DNA of 64,000 nucleotides from Camellia lanceoleosa (Eukaryota; Streptophyta; Magnoliopsida; Ericales; Theaceae): NCBI GenBank assembly GCA_025200525.1, contig CM045763.1:89943470-90007469 (forward strand). Reading direction: 5' to 3'. A program made the translations under genes and the position numbers. The notes under the pieces are model-generated. The model was not told the DNA's origin. It searched no databases and saw nothing but the letters and a program-made list of their open reading frames with translations. Of the stretch, positions 47,688 through 58,407 are shown in pieces (the stretch's first letter is position 1; every line of letters begins with the position of its first letter).

Positions 47688-48281
47688 CCAAAAGTGAGGC
47701 CTGGCTTGAGAAAGGCTTCCATTCCTTCTAAATCTGCTACCATCATTCTCATCATCTCCAAAGTTTGCTATGTCCATGGAAGATGAATAGACAAAACTAC
47801 CCCTACCCCGACCCCTTTTACCACCCTTAACAAGGTTAGTAGTATTACCCTTTCGTCCCCAAGAACCAAACAGCCCTCTCTTCCCATGGACCATAGAACC
47901 AAGCTGCCCTCTCTCAGGACTCCCACCACCACCACTCCTGCCAAATGACAAAACTGCCCTCTCGGTGAACCTGAATGAGGATGACTGAAACACAGGGATA
48001 TAAGGACCGTCAAGGACGGCGGTGGGGGAGGGCGTTTTGGTCATTTTGGACTGAAGCCTTGGAGGTAGCTCTAAGCTGCTATTAGTACTAGTGTTGATGA
48101 GGGCGGTGCAGGGGTGGGGCTTCCCTGGGTGTTCTTCCCACCGGAATGGGACGGCGGCGGAGGGGTTGAGGGGTGGTGTTAGCATCCCTGAACGGTGTTC
48201 CGGTGACTGCATTGGTGGCAGAGTTAATAGTGGAAGCTTTGGTATGGAACTTGCCTCTGCTTCCGCTGCCACAGATCCCAT
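47688..48281 (-). CDS. DUF688-type plant protein, first exon
   Basis: The start codon is at 48281 on the minus strand. The exon encodes 198 residues and ends at a GTAAGT donor (47687-47682) in phase 0 after ...QARPHFW. Blocks typical of the plant DUF688 family are present: IPKLPLLTLPPMQSPEHRSGML near residue 13, TPPLNPSAAVPFRWEEHPGKP, then LELPPRL and PSPTAVLDGPY. A Gly/Arg/Ser-rich low-complexity region follows. The function of the family is unknown; several members are annotated as hydroxyproline-rich or uncharacterised. A short second exon normally follows ARPHFW in relatives as I recall them. I could not find it within about 2.5 kb downstream, where AT-rich repeats lie. A CT/GA microsatellite (48283-48312) lies just before the start codon, in the 5' UTR. 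Confidence 0.75.
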
Positions 48282-48282
48282 T

Positions 48283-48283
48283 T

Positions 48284-48312
<29 letters not shown>
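48283..48312. repeat. CT microsatellite in the DUF688 leader
   Basis: About 14 CT units immediately upstream of the start codon on the opposite strand (GA-rich in the mRNA). Confidence 0.9.
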
Positions 48313-48314
<2 letters not shown>

Positions 48315-48520
48315 TTCCACACTATAGAGATAGCCTTTTAGGAATGAGATTATTGTATTTATTTGAGAGTGGGAAAATGAAAAAGTAAAGACCACGAATA
48401 AAGAAATGGGGATGATGAATGACGTTTCACGCTTTCATATTTACGATGGTGAATCGAGAGATCTCAAATGAAATAAATTTTTTATCAAAATATTTATATG
48501 TTGTGTACGAGTAGTTATTC

Positions 48521-48710
48521 TTTTTTTATTTTTTTTTTAGGTCTTCTCAAGTATCCCTCGCCGATCGCGGAGACTAATCCTTCATTTGTAGGAAAGACTT
48601 GGACGGTGACAATTTACCAGGATTTACCGCTTCCATGCCCAAGGTGGGAATCGAACCCCCGACACTTGGTTAAGGGAGGAGGAGTCCCTTCCACTCTACC
48701 ACACCCCTAG
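48521..48710 (-). mobile_element. tRNA-derived SINE (Au-like) with a perfect 21-bp target duplication
   Basis: In complement it begins near GGGGTGTGGTAGAGTGGAAG (Pol III A-box region) and has a canonical B box GGTTCGATTCCC at about 48658-48647. It ends in an A-rich tail (T-rich at 48521-48538). The 21-bp flanks (48500-48520 and 48711-48731, starting GTTGTGTACGAG) are identical, so insertion is recent. It lies about 220 bp upstream of the DUF688 start codon. Confidence 0.92.
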
Positions 48711-48807
48711 GTTGTGTACGAGTAGTTATTCAATATTGTTGTAGTAATGCTTTTTGTTATTACCAAAGTGACCTATAACATTTCTGTTTTATAAATTTTT
48801 AATATAA

Positions 48808-48982
48808 GGGCTAGTTTGGCATGTACTAAATAAGTCAAAAAGTCACTATCTTATTTAAGTCACATCATTTTATTTAAATCACATCACCTCTCTAACACAT
48901 CACATCAAACCCAATCCAAACCTAACCCAAACCCACCAATAAGTCAAAAAGTACACTTTTTTAAGACATCCCAAACCAACCC
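48808..48982. mobile_element. Tourist/Harbinger-like MITE family E, copy 2
   Basis: TAA duplication (48805-48807 and 48983-48985). The left end GGGCTAGTTTGGCATG and the complement of the right end (GGGTTGGTTTGGGATG) align. Interior as in copy 1 at 29827-29990. Confidence 0.85.
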
Positions 48983-49048
48983 TAAAAGTGACAAGTCACA
49001 CGATTAAAATCAATAATTATTTATTTAAGATACCACTTAAACATATTT

Positions 49049-49455
49049 TTAGAATATTGATTAATTTTATGAGTTTGTATATACATTTCACCGTCATATC
49101 CGTATTTGATAAAATATTTTAATAGAAGAGAAGCATTACTTCGAGGACTGTTGAATAATTATTCATAGGTATCATGTTGTGTAGATTTCATATATGAATA
49201 TTGCATACAATATGTTACAATTCATTCGGCTCATGAGTCATGAAAAATTACTTTGAATTTTATTGTAAAAGTGAATATATGGCATAAATTTAAAATTAGT
49301 ATTAATAATGTTATAAGACGTACATACATTCACGACCATGTTCGTATTTGATGAAATATTTTAATAGAAGAGGACCATTGTTCCGAGACCATTGAATAAT
49401 CATTCGTAAGTATCATGTTGTATGGGTTTCATATATGAGTATTGTGTAGAATATG
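49049..49455. repeat. Tandem duplication of about 160 bp
   Basis: Copy 1 (about 49055-49212) and copy 2 (about 49298-49455) share CGTATTTGATAAAATATTTT, AATAGAAGAG, TTGAATAAT.ATTC and TATCATGTTGT with scattered changes. Copy 2 ends exactly at the start of the following LTR. Confidence 0.8.
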
Positions 49456-50002
49456 TGTGGGGACATATTTTGTGAGTAGCAACACGTGGCCAAGGTGGTA
49501 CCGTAGTGCCAGCCAAGGTATCACTTGTCCTGGACATGATGCCGAGATGATCTCGGCTAGGCCAAGGTTATCTTTGAAGATGCCGAAGTCCGGGATAAAC
49601 GGATAAGTTATAAGAATCCTAGAATGGAAGAGGACCTCAGTCTGGATAAAGATAAAATTCTTAGGGAATTTATCTCTATCTATTTGAAAGTCCAGGATAA
49701 GCATTGAGCCAGAGTCCATTGACGCTAGGCTTCTACAAGGATCAGGTCAGTGTTGGCTATAAAAGTAAGGCACCCTCGTGGGTCTAAGGTACGTTTTTTG
49801 TATTCTAACTAGTGAGTTAAGCACTAATTATTATCTTTGAGAGATAACTGAGTATTGACTTGATCGTCGGAGTGCCCTCGGGTGGACGAACCACCGTCGG
49901 AGTCTTATCTTTCTGTGACAGGTCGTTCGGGCGCAATCTATTCTGCCGGTGTTCTCCAGCTGAATACCTATTTGGCAGTGTGGTCAAAAAACAGCACACA
50001 CA
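49456..50002 (+). repeat. 5' LTR of the Tat-lineage retrotransposon
   Basis: Starts TGTGGGGACATATTTTG and ends ACAGCACACACA. A TATA box (TATAAAAG, 49758-49765) precedes a likely transcription start. A primer-binding-like site follows directly. No 3' LTR copy is in the window because the element is interrupted at 58408, so the left boundary rests on the TG...CA form and the PBS. Confidence 0.75.
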
Positions 50003-50003
50003 A

Positions 50004-50020
50004 TTTGGTGCCGTCTGTGG
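50004..50020 (+). other. Primer-binding site of the Tat element
   Basis: TTTGGTGCCGTCTGTGG directly after the LTR resembles the TTTGGCGCCGTCTGTGG primer site found in many plant Ty3/gypsy elements, with one change. Confidence 0.7.
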
Positions 50021-50037
50021 AAAAGAAAGGAGAATAG

Positions 50038-51842
50038 ATGGCCGACGACGGACAGAAAGAGAAGATTGGGGACGACATCCCTACTGGAAGTGGTAAACAC
50101 TTTGATCTTAACGTAAAGGAGGATAACTGCAATGAAGAAACTCAGGATCAGAACCCCGGAGAGAAGGACGTTAGCCAGGAGAGAAATGTACCAAAGAAAG
50201 CAGACCGATGCGGGTATTATAACGAGAATGACCTCCAAGTATGAAAAGAAAGATGCCTGCAGAGGGATGGAGAGATGAAGGAAATGGCGAATAAATTGGC
50301 GAACCTGCAATCAGTTGTCAATTTTATAATGCAGAACAACGTCATACAGCCACCATTTCCGTTATAAGACATGTCGATTCCAGCGGCCAAGAACAATGCC
50401 CAGAAAGAAGGGCAGAAAATAATCCCTACAGTCCTTCCAGCACACCAAGACCAAGGAACACTCTCACCGACCTTCAAGAGAGGTTGAGCGAGGAGAGTCA
50501 CTGAAGGGAGATTCTCAGAGGACGCATCGTACCAAAGAAGCTAACCCTAAAGAACATCAGCATGTTTAAGGGAAGGAACTTTATTTCGACGCAGCTAACG
50601 GAGAAAGGTCCAAGATGACTCATAACGACATCGGGAGTAGCACACCAAAAAGGCTGAGATCCGTTGATAGCCGAGCTCCTAAACGGACCAAAGAGGATCT
50701 GAGAGATTACCTCTAGAGGAAACGACAAGATGCCGAAGTAACCTCTCCGGTCAAGCCGAGAACGCTGTTCTTGGTAGAATTGGACAAATTTGAAGCCCCG
50801 AAGAGGTTTCATATGCCAAGATTCCAGATATACGACGGTAAGTCTAACCCTAACTTTCACGTCGGCTTGTACCTGAATTCAATGGCACTGTACACCAAGA
50901 ACGAGTCATTGCTCTGCAAAGTGTTTCTCTCATCATTTGGGGAAATCGTATCAGACTGGTTTCACAAGTTGCAGAAAGGAACTGTGAAAAGCTGGAAAGG
51001 CTTGGCTAAGATGTTCGTGGCCAGGTTTGTGACAAACAAACTACAGTCGTTGAGAGTGGACTCCCTGATGGCTCTAAGAATTGGCGAGGATGAAAGCCTT
51101 AGGGCCTATGCCAAAAGGTATTACAAGGTGTTCAACCGAATACCAGGGTGCAACCAAGAGGTAGCGGTCGTATCTTTTAAGAACGGCCTAAAAGATGATT
51201 GTCTGCTTCGAAAATCACTGGTAAAGACACTACCAAAAAGTATGGAGGAACTTATGGCCAGGATAGAAAAGTATGCCAGGGTCGAGGAGGACACGTCGGG
51301 GACAAAGACGTCAAAACAAGAAAAGAGAAACAGCTCGCCGAAACGAGGCCGAGGTAATGGTGGATACAATAAACAAGAGACAGGATTAACAGCTACACAG
51401 GCAGTCACAACCGTATTCCGAATTTCGGTCTACAAAGTCTTGGAAAGAATCCGGAATCAGCCCTATTATAGAGCACCAGAGAGGATTCCTGGTGAATTTA
51501 TGAGAAGAAGTCTGGGGAAACGTTGTGCCTATCACAATGAGGATGGGCATCTAACTCAATAGTGCAAAGCCTTAAAGGCACATCTGGAAGACCTGTTAAG
51601 ACAAGGTCATCTAAGGGACCTGGTAGATGAGACCAGGACAAGGAAAGAGCAAGCGAGACTGCCTCAGGCATCGACAACACCGCCTCCACCAGCACCACAA
51701 CCGCAAGCAGGCGGATCTCGAGTGATCAATGTGATTCATTCGAAGGTCAATGAAAACGAGATACGTAGGGAAACTCAGAAGGTAAAACACTTGCAACATG
51801 TGTATCAGGTCCAGCAGAAGAGACCTAGGGCAGACGAATGCT
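50038..51842 (+). pseudogene. gag: Tat-lineage gag, broken
   Basis: The likely start is at 50038 (MADDGQKEKIGDD...). The first frame stops at 50242. After further stops and a frame change, a long open segment 50771-51562 encodes the conserved gag core (FHMPRFQIYDGKSNPNFH, YLNSMALY, SWKGLAKMFVARFV, ESLRAYAKRYYKVFNRI). It is followed by a zinc-knuckle-like CAYHNEDGH and, after a TAG at 51560-51562, by CKALKAHLEDLLRQGHLRD. This order is typical of Tat/Ogre-type gag. A further TAG ends the frame at about 51842. Gag packages the element RNA; this copy cannot make a full protein. Confidence 0.85.
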
Positions 51843-54800
51843 AGGGACCAGTGGTGTCCTTTACTGAAGACGACCTAGAGATGGTGCAGCATCCACACAA
51901 CGATGCCTTGGTAATATCCCTCCAGATTGGAGAGTGCCAGGTAAAGTGAATTCTGATTGACCAGGACAGCTCTTGTGACATCATGTATGTCAGGTGTTAT
52001 AAGGAGCTTGGCTTTCATCAAGACGATCTAGAACAATCCAATGGTCTAATGGTTGGGTTCAATGGAATGCCGACGTGGCCCCTGAGAGCAGTAAGTTTGG
52101 AGGTACAGGATGGCACCAAGAAGGTAAAAACTGAGTTCACCATAATTGACACCCCCTCCCATTACAATGCTATCCTGGGAAAGCCATGGCTGCATGCAAT
52201 GGGGGTTATTCCCTCAATTTTGCACCAGCTGTTGCGGTTCTTAACAGAACATGGAATTGAGGAGGTCAGAGGAGATCAGGTGTAGACAAAGAATTGCTCC
52301 ATGGTAGCAATGAAATCCACCTGCAACAGACGAGAAGCAGAAGCAGCAGAGATTGAGGATGAGGACATGGAGGCCCTTGACGATGTCGACAAAGAACCAG
52401 TTGAGAAAAGTGAAGAAACCCTGAAGAAGATCTTAGTCTAGCAAAGGGATGCAGAGCGTTTCTTTCTTCTCAGCTCAGAATTAGCCGAGGAAAAGGAAAA
52501 GGAATTAGAGGCATTCTTGAGAGCAAACCTTGAAGTGTTTTCCTGGACACCATACGAGATGCCTGGCATTGACCTCGAGATCACTTGCCATAGACTAAAT
52601 GTGGACAGGTCGGCCAAACTTGTCATCTAGCGAGCAAGGAGGCATACGTTGATGCATGTTAAGGCAGTAGAAGAGGAAGTGGATAAACTTTTGGAGGCTA
52701 GAGCTATTCGAGAGGTAAACTACCCAACGTGGTTATCAAACACGGTTATTGTAAAGAAAAATAATTGGAAGTGAAGGGTCTGCGTGAACTTCACTAGCCT
52801 GAACAAGGCTTGTCCCAAAAACAGTTTTCCACTACCCAAGATTGACCAATTAGTGGATGCCACTTCAGGGCATGGAAGGATGAGCTTCTTGGACGCTTAC
52901 AAGGGGTACCATCAGATAGCCATGTACCCCCTAGATAAGGAGAAGACTGCATTTATCACCCCAAAAGGGCTGTATTGCTATAGAGTGATGCCTTTCGAGT
53001 TGAAAAATACAAGAGCAATTTACTAGAGATTGGTGACTAAGATGTTCAAACATCTAATAAGCAAAACAGTGAAAGTATACATTGATGACATGGTCGTGAA
53101 GACCAAGGAACCTGAGGATCATCTGGCTGACTTGAAGACAGTCTTTGATATTTTAAGGACGTTTTGGCTCCGAGTCAATGCATCGAAGTGCGCATTTAGA
53201 GTTGGGAAGTTCCTAGGATACTTGGTCGCCAGAAAGGGTATTGAGGTAAGCCCGGATCAAATCAAAGCCATCTTGGAGTTAAAGAGCCCAACGTCGGCAA
53301 AACAAGTGCAGATGTTGACTGGAAGGGCTACAGCCCTAAGCAGATTCATAAGCAGAAGTTCTGATAAATGCAAACCTTTCTTCAGTTTAGTGAAGAAAGC
53401 CATAGACTTCTTATGGACAAAGGAGTGCAAAGTCGCCTTGGCCGACTTGAAAAAATACTTGATCACCACTCCAGTTCTCTCAAATCCAATACCTGGAGAG
53501 AAGCTGTTCTTATACTTGGCGGTTTCAGAGCATGCAGTAAGTGCGGTGGTAATCAGGGAAGAAAATAGAGAACAAAGAGCAGTTTACTACATGAGTAAAA
53601 CCCTAACAGATGCAGAGAACATATACCTACCCTTGGAGAAGCTGGCACTGGCTTTAGCAATGGCCTCCAAGAAGCTGAATCATTACTTTCAAGTCCACAA
53701 GATTGTGGTGTTAACTAAGCATCCTTTGAAGTCCCTGTTGCAACAAGGAGATCTGACAAGCAGGATAGCCAGATGGACAGTGGTGTTAGGGCAATATAAC
53801 TTAGAATTCAGACCCAGAATAGCAATAAAAGGCTAAGTTTTGGCCGACTTCGTGGCCGAGTTCACACTAGGTGCCATCATACATCGAGCTCCGTTGAGCC
53901 AGGATATACGAAGTCCAGGTGAACAAAGAGAAACCCAGTTGGGGATAGCAGAACAGAGAAAAAACGAGAAACTCAGGCCCTACAGTATTTACGTCGGTGA
54001 CTCATTCTCCCTGTTTGTTGATAGAAGTTCAAACTGACAAGAAGCGGGGGCAGGAGTAGTGCTAGTATCACCAGATGGACAGATGCTGGAACAATCCATT
54101 CATTTGGGGTTTAAGGCCTCAAACAACGAAGCAGAGTATGAAGCACTGACCGCAGGATTAAAGTTGGCAGCAATAATGAAAGCCGACGAGGTAATGGTCT
54201 TTTGTGACTCCCAACTTATCGTCAATTAGGTGATAGTAGGGCTGAGCAAGGAATCCGTATAATCCGTAATCCGATCCGATCCAGTCCAATCCGGTAGGAT
54301 TTGATTGATTTTTTGAATTCGTGGTTCGGTTCCGAATTAGGAATTTGAAAATCCGTAGGTTACGGATCGGTTCCGGATTGAACCTCACGGTTCTGGATTG
54401 GAACAGATCCAGACTGTATACATTTAGTCCATATTTATACCATGTACCCTCACACATAATATAATTTCTTGTTTTATATAAAAGCTTAGCACTAACCCTA
54501 GCCGCTCAGTAACTCACTCATTGCCTTAGTGCCTCTCACACTCTCATCTCTCTCTTCTCTTTCTCATCCATCTCCGATTATCATCCATCTCCGATCATGC
54601 ATCTTAAACGTCGCTCACTCAGTCACTGCCTCTCACACTCTCATCTCTCTATCTCTCTATCTCGGTACTCTCTTTCTCTCTTTTCTTTCTCAGACACTCT
54701 CAAATCCTTTATCTCCGATCATACATCTCAGACGCCGCTCATTCACTCACTGTCTCTCATACTCTCATCTCTCTCTCTTAGATCCTCCATCTCAGATCAT

Positions 54801-56984
54801 ATCATCTATCTCAGATCGGTAGCTGTAGCTCTCTCTCTTTATATTTTTGTGGATTTTTTCTGTAACCTGTTTTCTGATTTTTTTCAATCCCAGATTTGTT
54901 ACATTTGATAACTCTTATATATATATTTTTTGTGGGTTTCATTTGTGTTCTATTTCTTTTTGCATTGTAGTCTCAGATTTATGTTTGTTTTCTTTATAAC
55001 TCTGATTTTGCATTGTACTCCCAGATTAATATTATATTTGTGTATGATCTGTTGGGTTGCTCTATTTTTTAAGCCATATTTGATAACTTTGCTCATATAT
55101 AATCTGTTTGATTTCATCTCAGATCATCATTTTTTTCCCTTGTTTATGGAGTTTGTTAATGTGTATCCAGAATACCAATAATCAATAATGTGTATCCATG
55201 ATGTGCTGCATTCATGTTTTTTTTTTTTTTTTTTTTTTCCTTTTGTGTAATGTGTATCCAATTTTAGGAGAACTCTGCTATGGTGGTTATGTTTTTTAGA
55301 AATTAAAATATTATATATTTTTATTGTTATTTAATTATGTGAATTCGTGGTCCTAAATCGATCAAATCCGTGTTTATACGGATTGGTTCCACGATTTAAA
55401 TAGATTGGATTGGTTCCAATTTTTCAAGAACCGTAGATAACGGATTGATCTTAGTTTTATCCTAATCCAGACCATGTTCAGCCCTAGGTAACAGGCGAAT
55501 ACGCAGCCCGAGATAAAAAGATGGTGGCCCATGTAAAGGAGGTGGGTAGACTAATAGCATTGTTTCAAAATTGCCGACTATAGCAAGTTAGCTGAGATGA
55601 CAACAACCATGCTGATGCCTTGGCCAACCTGGCTAGTGCAATGAAATCAGGAGAGGCAAGGACAATAATGGTTTACTACTTATCAGGTCCAAGTGTAGAA
55701 CCACTAAACACAAAGCATGAGGCAATGAGTGTGGAGATGGGACCAAGCTGGATGGATGCGATAATAGTATTCCTTAGGGATGGAAAATTGCCAAATGATC
55801 ATAAAGAGGCATAGAAGATCAGATTGAAGTCGGCTAGATTCAGTCTGACAGTAGAAGGGCATCTCTACAGAAGATCTTTTACTGGTCCCCTTCTGAGGTG
55901 CATGCATCCTTCACAAGTTGAAGACTTCCTGTATGAAATACATAAAGGAGTATGTGAAAGCCGCACTGGAGGTAGGTCACTCGCTCATAAGGCCATTACT
56001 CAAGGTACTAGTGGCCCCACATACAGAAAGATGTTGAAACTTATGTCAGAAAGTGTGAGAAGTGTCAGAGGTTTGCACCTTTGATACACTAACCAGCAGC
56101 AGATTTGAACCCAGTATTCAGCCCTTGGCCATTTGCCCAATGGGGTATGGATCTTGTTAGACAACTGCCTCAAGTGACTGGACAAAGGAAGTTCCTACTA
56201 GTAGCAACAGATTACTTCACCAAGTGGGTGGAAGCTAAACCTCTCGCAAAGATTCGAGATGTTGATGCGAAGAGCTTCATATGAAAGAACATCATCACCA
56301 TGTTTGGGATCCCAAGGGCAATAATAGCAGACAATAGAACGCAGTTTGACAGTAAGCTAATCAAAGCTTTTGTACAAAGTACAAAATCAAGAACTACTAT
56401 TCCACTCCAAGCTTCCTTTAGAGTAATGGTCAAATAGAAACATCCAATAAGGTTATCTGGGATGGGATCAAGAAAAGGCAGGAAGCAGCAAAGGAAAGTA
56501 GGTGGATGAGTTGCCTAATATACTCTAGGCATATTAGACTACGGCAAGAAGATCAACTGGGGAGTCCCCATTTGCCATGGCTTATGGCACAAAAGCAGTT
56601 ATTCCACTGAAGGTCGGCATCCCAGGGATCAGAACTTAGGGAGTAGAAAATGGTACCAATGTGGCATTCTTAGCCCGAGATCTGGATCTGTTAGAAGAAA
56701 TAAGGGAAAAAACAGCAATCCAACTGGGGACATACCAGCAGCAGCTTGCCAAGGCTTACAATAAAAAGGTCAACCCACGAGAGTTTCAACTTGGGAACCT
56801 CATCCTAAGAAAGGTCGTCGGCAACAAAAAGGATCCCAAAGAGGGCAAGCTTGACCCAAATTGGGAGGGACCTTATAGAATCATCTCGGTCTTGGGCAAT
56901 GGGGCATATCGGTTTAAAGACAGTGAAGGCAAAGAATTGTCAAGACCTTCGAATACTTACAACCTGAAGTTTTTCTATCATTAG
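51843..56984 (+). pseudogene. pol: Tat-lineage pol (PR-RT-RH-INT), decayed and split by a hAT element
   Basis: Domains in order: protease (ILIDQDSSCDIMYV, 51951-51992, then YNAILGKPWLHAM), reverse transcriptase (LLEARAIREVNYPTWLSN, FPLPKIDQLVDATSGH, SFLDAYKGYHQI, VYIDDMVVKT at about 53075), RNase H (YLAVSEHAVSAVVIREE, VYYMSKTL; second module VFCDSQLIV), and integrase (AHKAITQG, GMDLVRQLPQ, FGIPRAIIADNRTQF, ending NLKFFYH). At least ten nonsense codons occur; most sit where relatives have Gln, Arg or Trp. Frameshifts lie near 56010 and 56380. A 1.25-kb hAT element interrupts the second RNase H module at 54237. None of the enzymes can be produced intact. Confidence 0.9.
54237..55486. mobile_element. 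hAT-family non-autonomous element, copy 2 (1250 bp)
   Basis: The ends TAGGGCTGAGCAAGG and (complement of the right end) TAGGGCTGAACATGG are inverted repeats. The flanking 8 bp GGTGATAG (54229-54236) and GGTAACAG (55487-55494) are one duplicated target that has since acquired two transitions. Same family, length and internal CT-rich region as 21647-22899, with a long T run (55220-55239). The host sequence on each side joins in the Tat RNase H domain. Confidence 0.9.
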
Positions 56985-57089
56985 ATTTGCTTTTGTTTTT
57001 TTTAAGTTTTTTGTTATTAGCTGAAGTAAATAATAAAATTTTAGCTCATTTTTTTTCCAACTTGTGTAAAACGATTGACTAGTTCTTCA

Positions 57090-57368
57090 GCGATGTTTTT
57101 TATTGAAACATGACGAGTAACTTAGACTTATTATATGGCAGAGTTGAATTATACTTGCATATAATAGAGTTGAACTAAGTTGGCGATGTTTCTGATTGAA
57201 ACATGATGAACAACTTAGACTTATTATATAGCAGAGTTGAATTATACTTGCATATAGTAGAGTTGAACTAAGTTGGCGATGTTTCTGATTAAAACATGAT
57301 GAATAACTTAGACTCATCATAAGGTAGAGTTGAATTATACTTGCATATAATGGAATTAAACTAAAATG
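57090..57368. repeat. Three tandem 93-bp units in the Tat 3' region
   Basis: Units start GCGATGTTTCTGATTGAAAC at 57090, 57183 and 57276, and contain AACTTAGACTTATTATA, GCAGAGTTGAATTATACTTG and a second GAGTTGAACTAAG. Tandem repeats between pol and the 3' LTR are a known trait of Tat-lineage elements. Confidence 0.9.
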
Positions 57369-58198
57369 AATTAACCTGGACTTGCCATATTGGCAGAGTC
57401 AAACACAGATTGAAACCAAGTGCATTTGGGTAAGATTAACAGAGGAACCAAGGTTGAGAACCTCAGCTAGTCTCTGTTTAAACTTCGGCGACGAGGTCAT
57501 AAGCCACATGCTTAATGAGAACCCAAATAGAACTTAAGTCCACATTAGGAGGTAGAGAGCTGAAAAATAATGCTTGGGAGTTGGAATTTACAAGCTAAAG
57601 TTGGTTTAGCACTTGTTGAAATTTTAAAAATTTACAAATTGAAGTTAACCCAAGGTTATGTTGAAAAAAGGTTGGTTTAACACTTGTTGAAATGTTTTAA
57701 GGGAAAATTACAAGTTGAAGTTAAGCCAAGGTTATGTTGAAAGAAATATTTACGTACTTGCCGAGCTTACGATGTTGCCAAGACTTGGAAGATAATGGAA
57801 GACAGAAGTCTTGATAAGTGAAAGTGAAGTGGCAGGGTTTTAAATAACCACTTGTGAAAATATTTTTACAAATATTTTCAAGTATTAAGCCATGGTCGAG
57901 ATAAACAGTCAACAGTTATACCCAAAGTATTTTACCCCGAGGAAATTGCACAGTTAAGGTGTACCTTGAAGACATGCAAATTATTCTAAGTATGGAATCA
58001 TACAAGACAGTAAAAAGAAAACAAACATACAAACACTTGAAAGAAGAAATTGTACTTGCAATAAAAGAAGCAAAAGGGCACTTCGGCCTACAAAGAGACT
58101 ACTTGTTCAGATTACAAAAGTGGCACATCGGCCAAATATGAAAACTGAAAACATTGTTCAGAAAATTACTAAGTAAAAAGAAAAAGATTATAGCGAGA
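57369..58198. other. Tat 3' untranslated region with a second direct repeat
   Basis: A segment GGTTTAGCACTTGTTGAAAT to CCAAGGTTATGTTGAAA is repeated (about 57602-57665 and 57672-57741). No coding frame on the plus strand resembles a known protein. Confidence 0.6.
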
Positions 58199-58407
58199 CT
58201 ACTCGGCGTCGATGGCGGGTTGTGTCTCGGCCCCAGAAGACAACTGGGTAATCTTCCCAGCAGCCTTCTCAGCCTCTACTTTGGTGTCGATCTCTCGTAG
58301 AGTCTGATCAATGCTCTTCTCGGCGATTGGCACCTCAGATGTTGTCTTTTGGGGGAAGGCACCTTTTGAGACCTCACCCTCCTCATCCTAAGTCAAGTCT
58401 AGGACTT
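58199..58407 (-). pseudogene. Antisense ORF remnant of the Tat element, 3' part
   Basis: On the minus strand a frame runs from the Tekay insertion point (58407) to a TAG at 58201-58199. It encodes about 68 residues with charged, Ala/Glu/Lys-rich sequence (DEEGEVSKGAF, QTLREIDTKVEAEKAAGK, TQLSSGAETQ). One internal TAG lies at about 58389. The composition is protein-like and unlike the surrounding AT-rich DNA. Tat-lineage elements are known to carry an additional ORF, often antisense, between pol and the 3' LTR. This is probably its C-terminal end; the rest lies beyond the inserted element. Its role in the retrotransposon is not known. Confidence 0.55.

Noticed and set aside
48640..48710. tRNA gene suggested by a B box (GGTTCGATTCCC on the minus strand)
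   Set aside because: The flanking perfect 21-bp duplication and A-rich tail show a SINE. No tRNA cloverleaf could be laid out around the box.
53257..53469. Minus-strand frame in the Tat RT region
   Set aside because: Shadow of the plus-strand pol frame, with no independent support.
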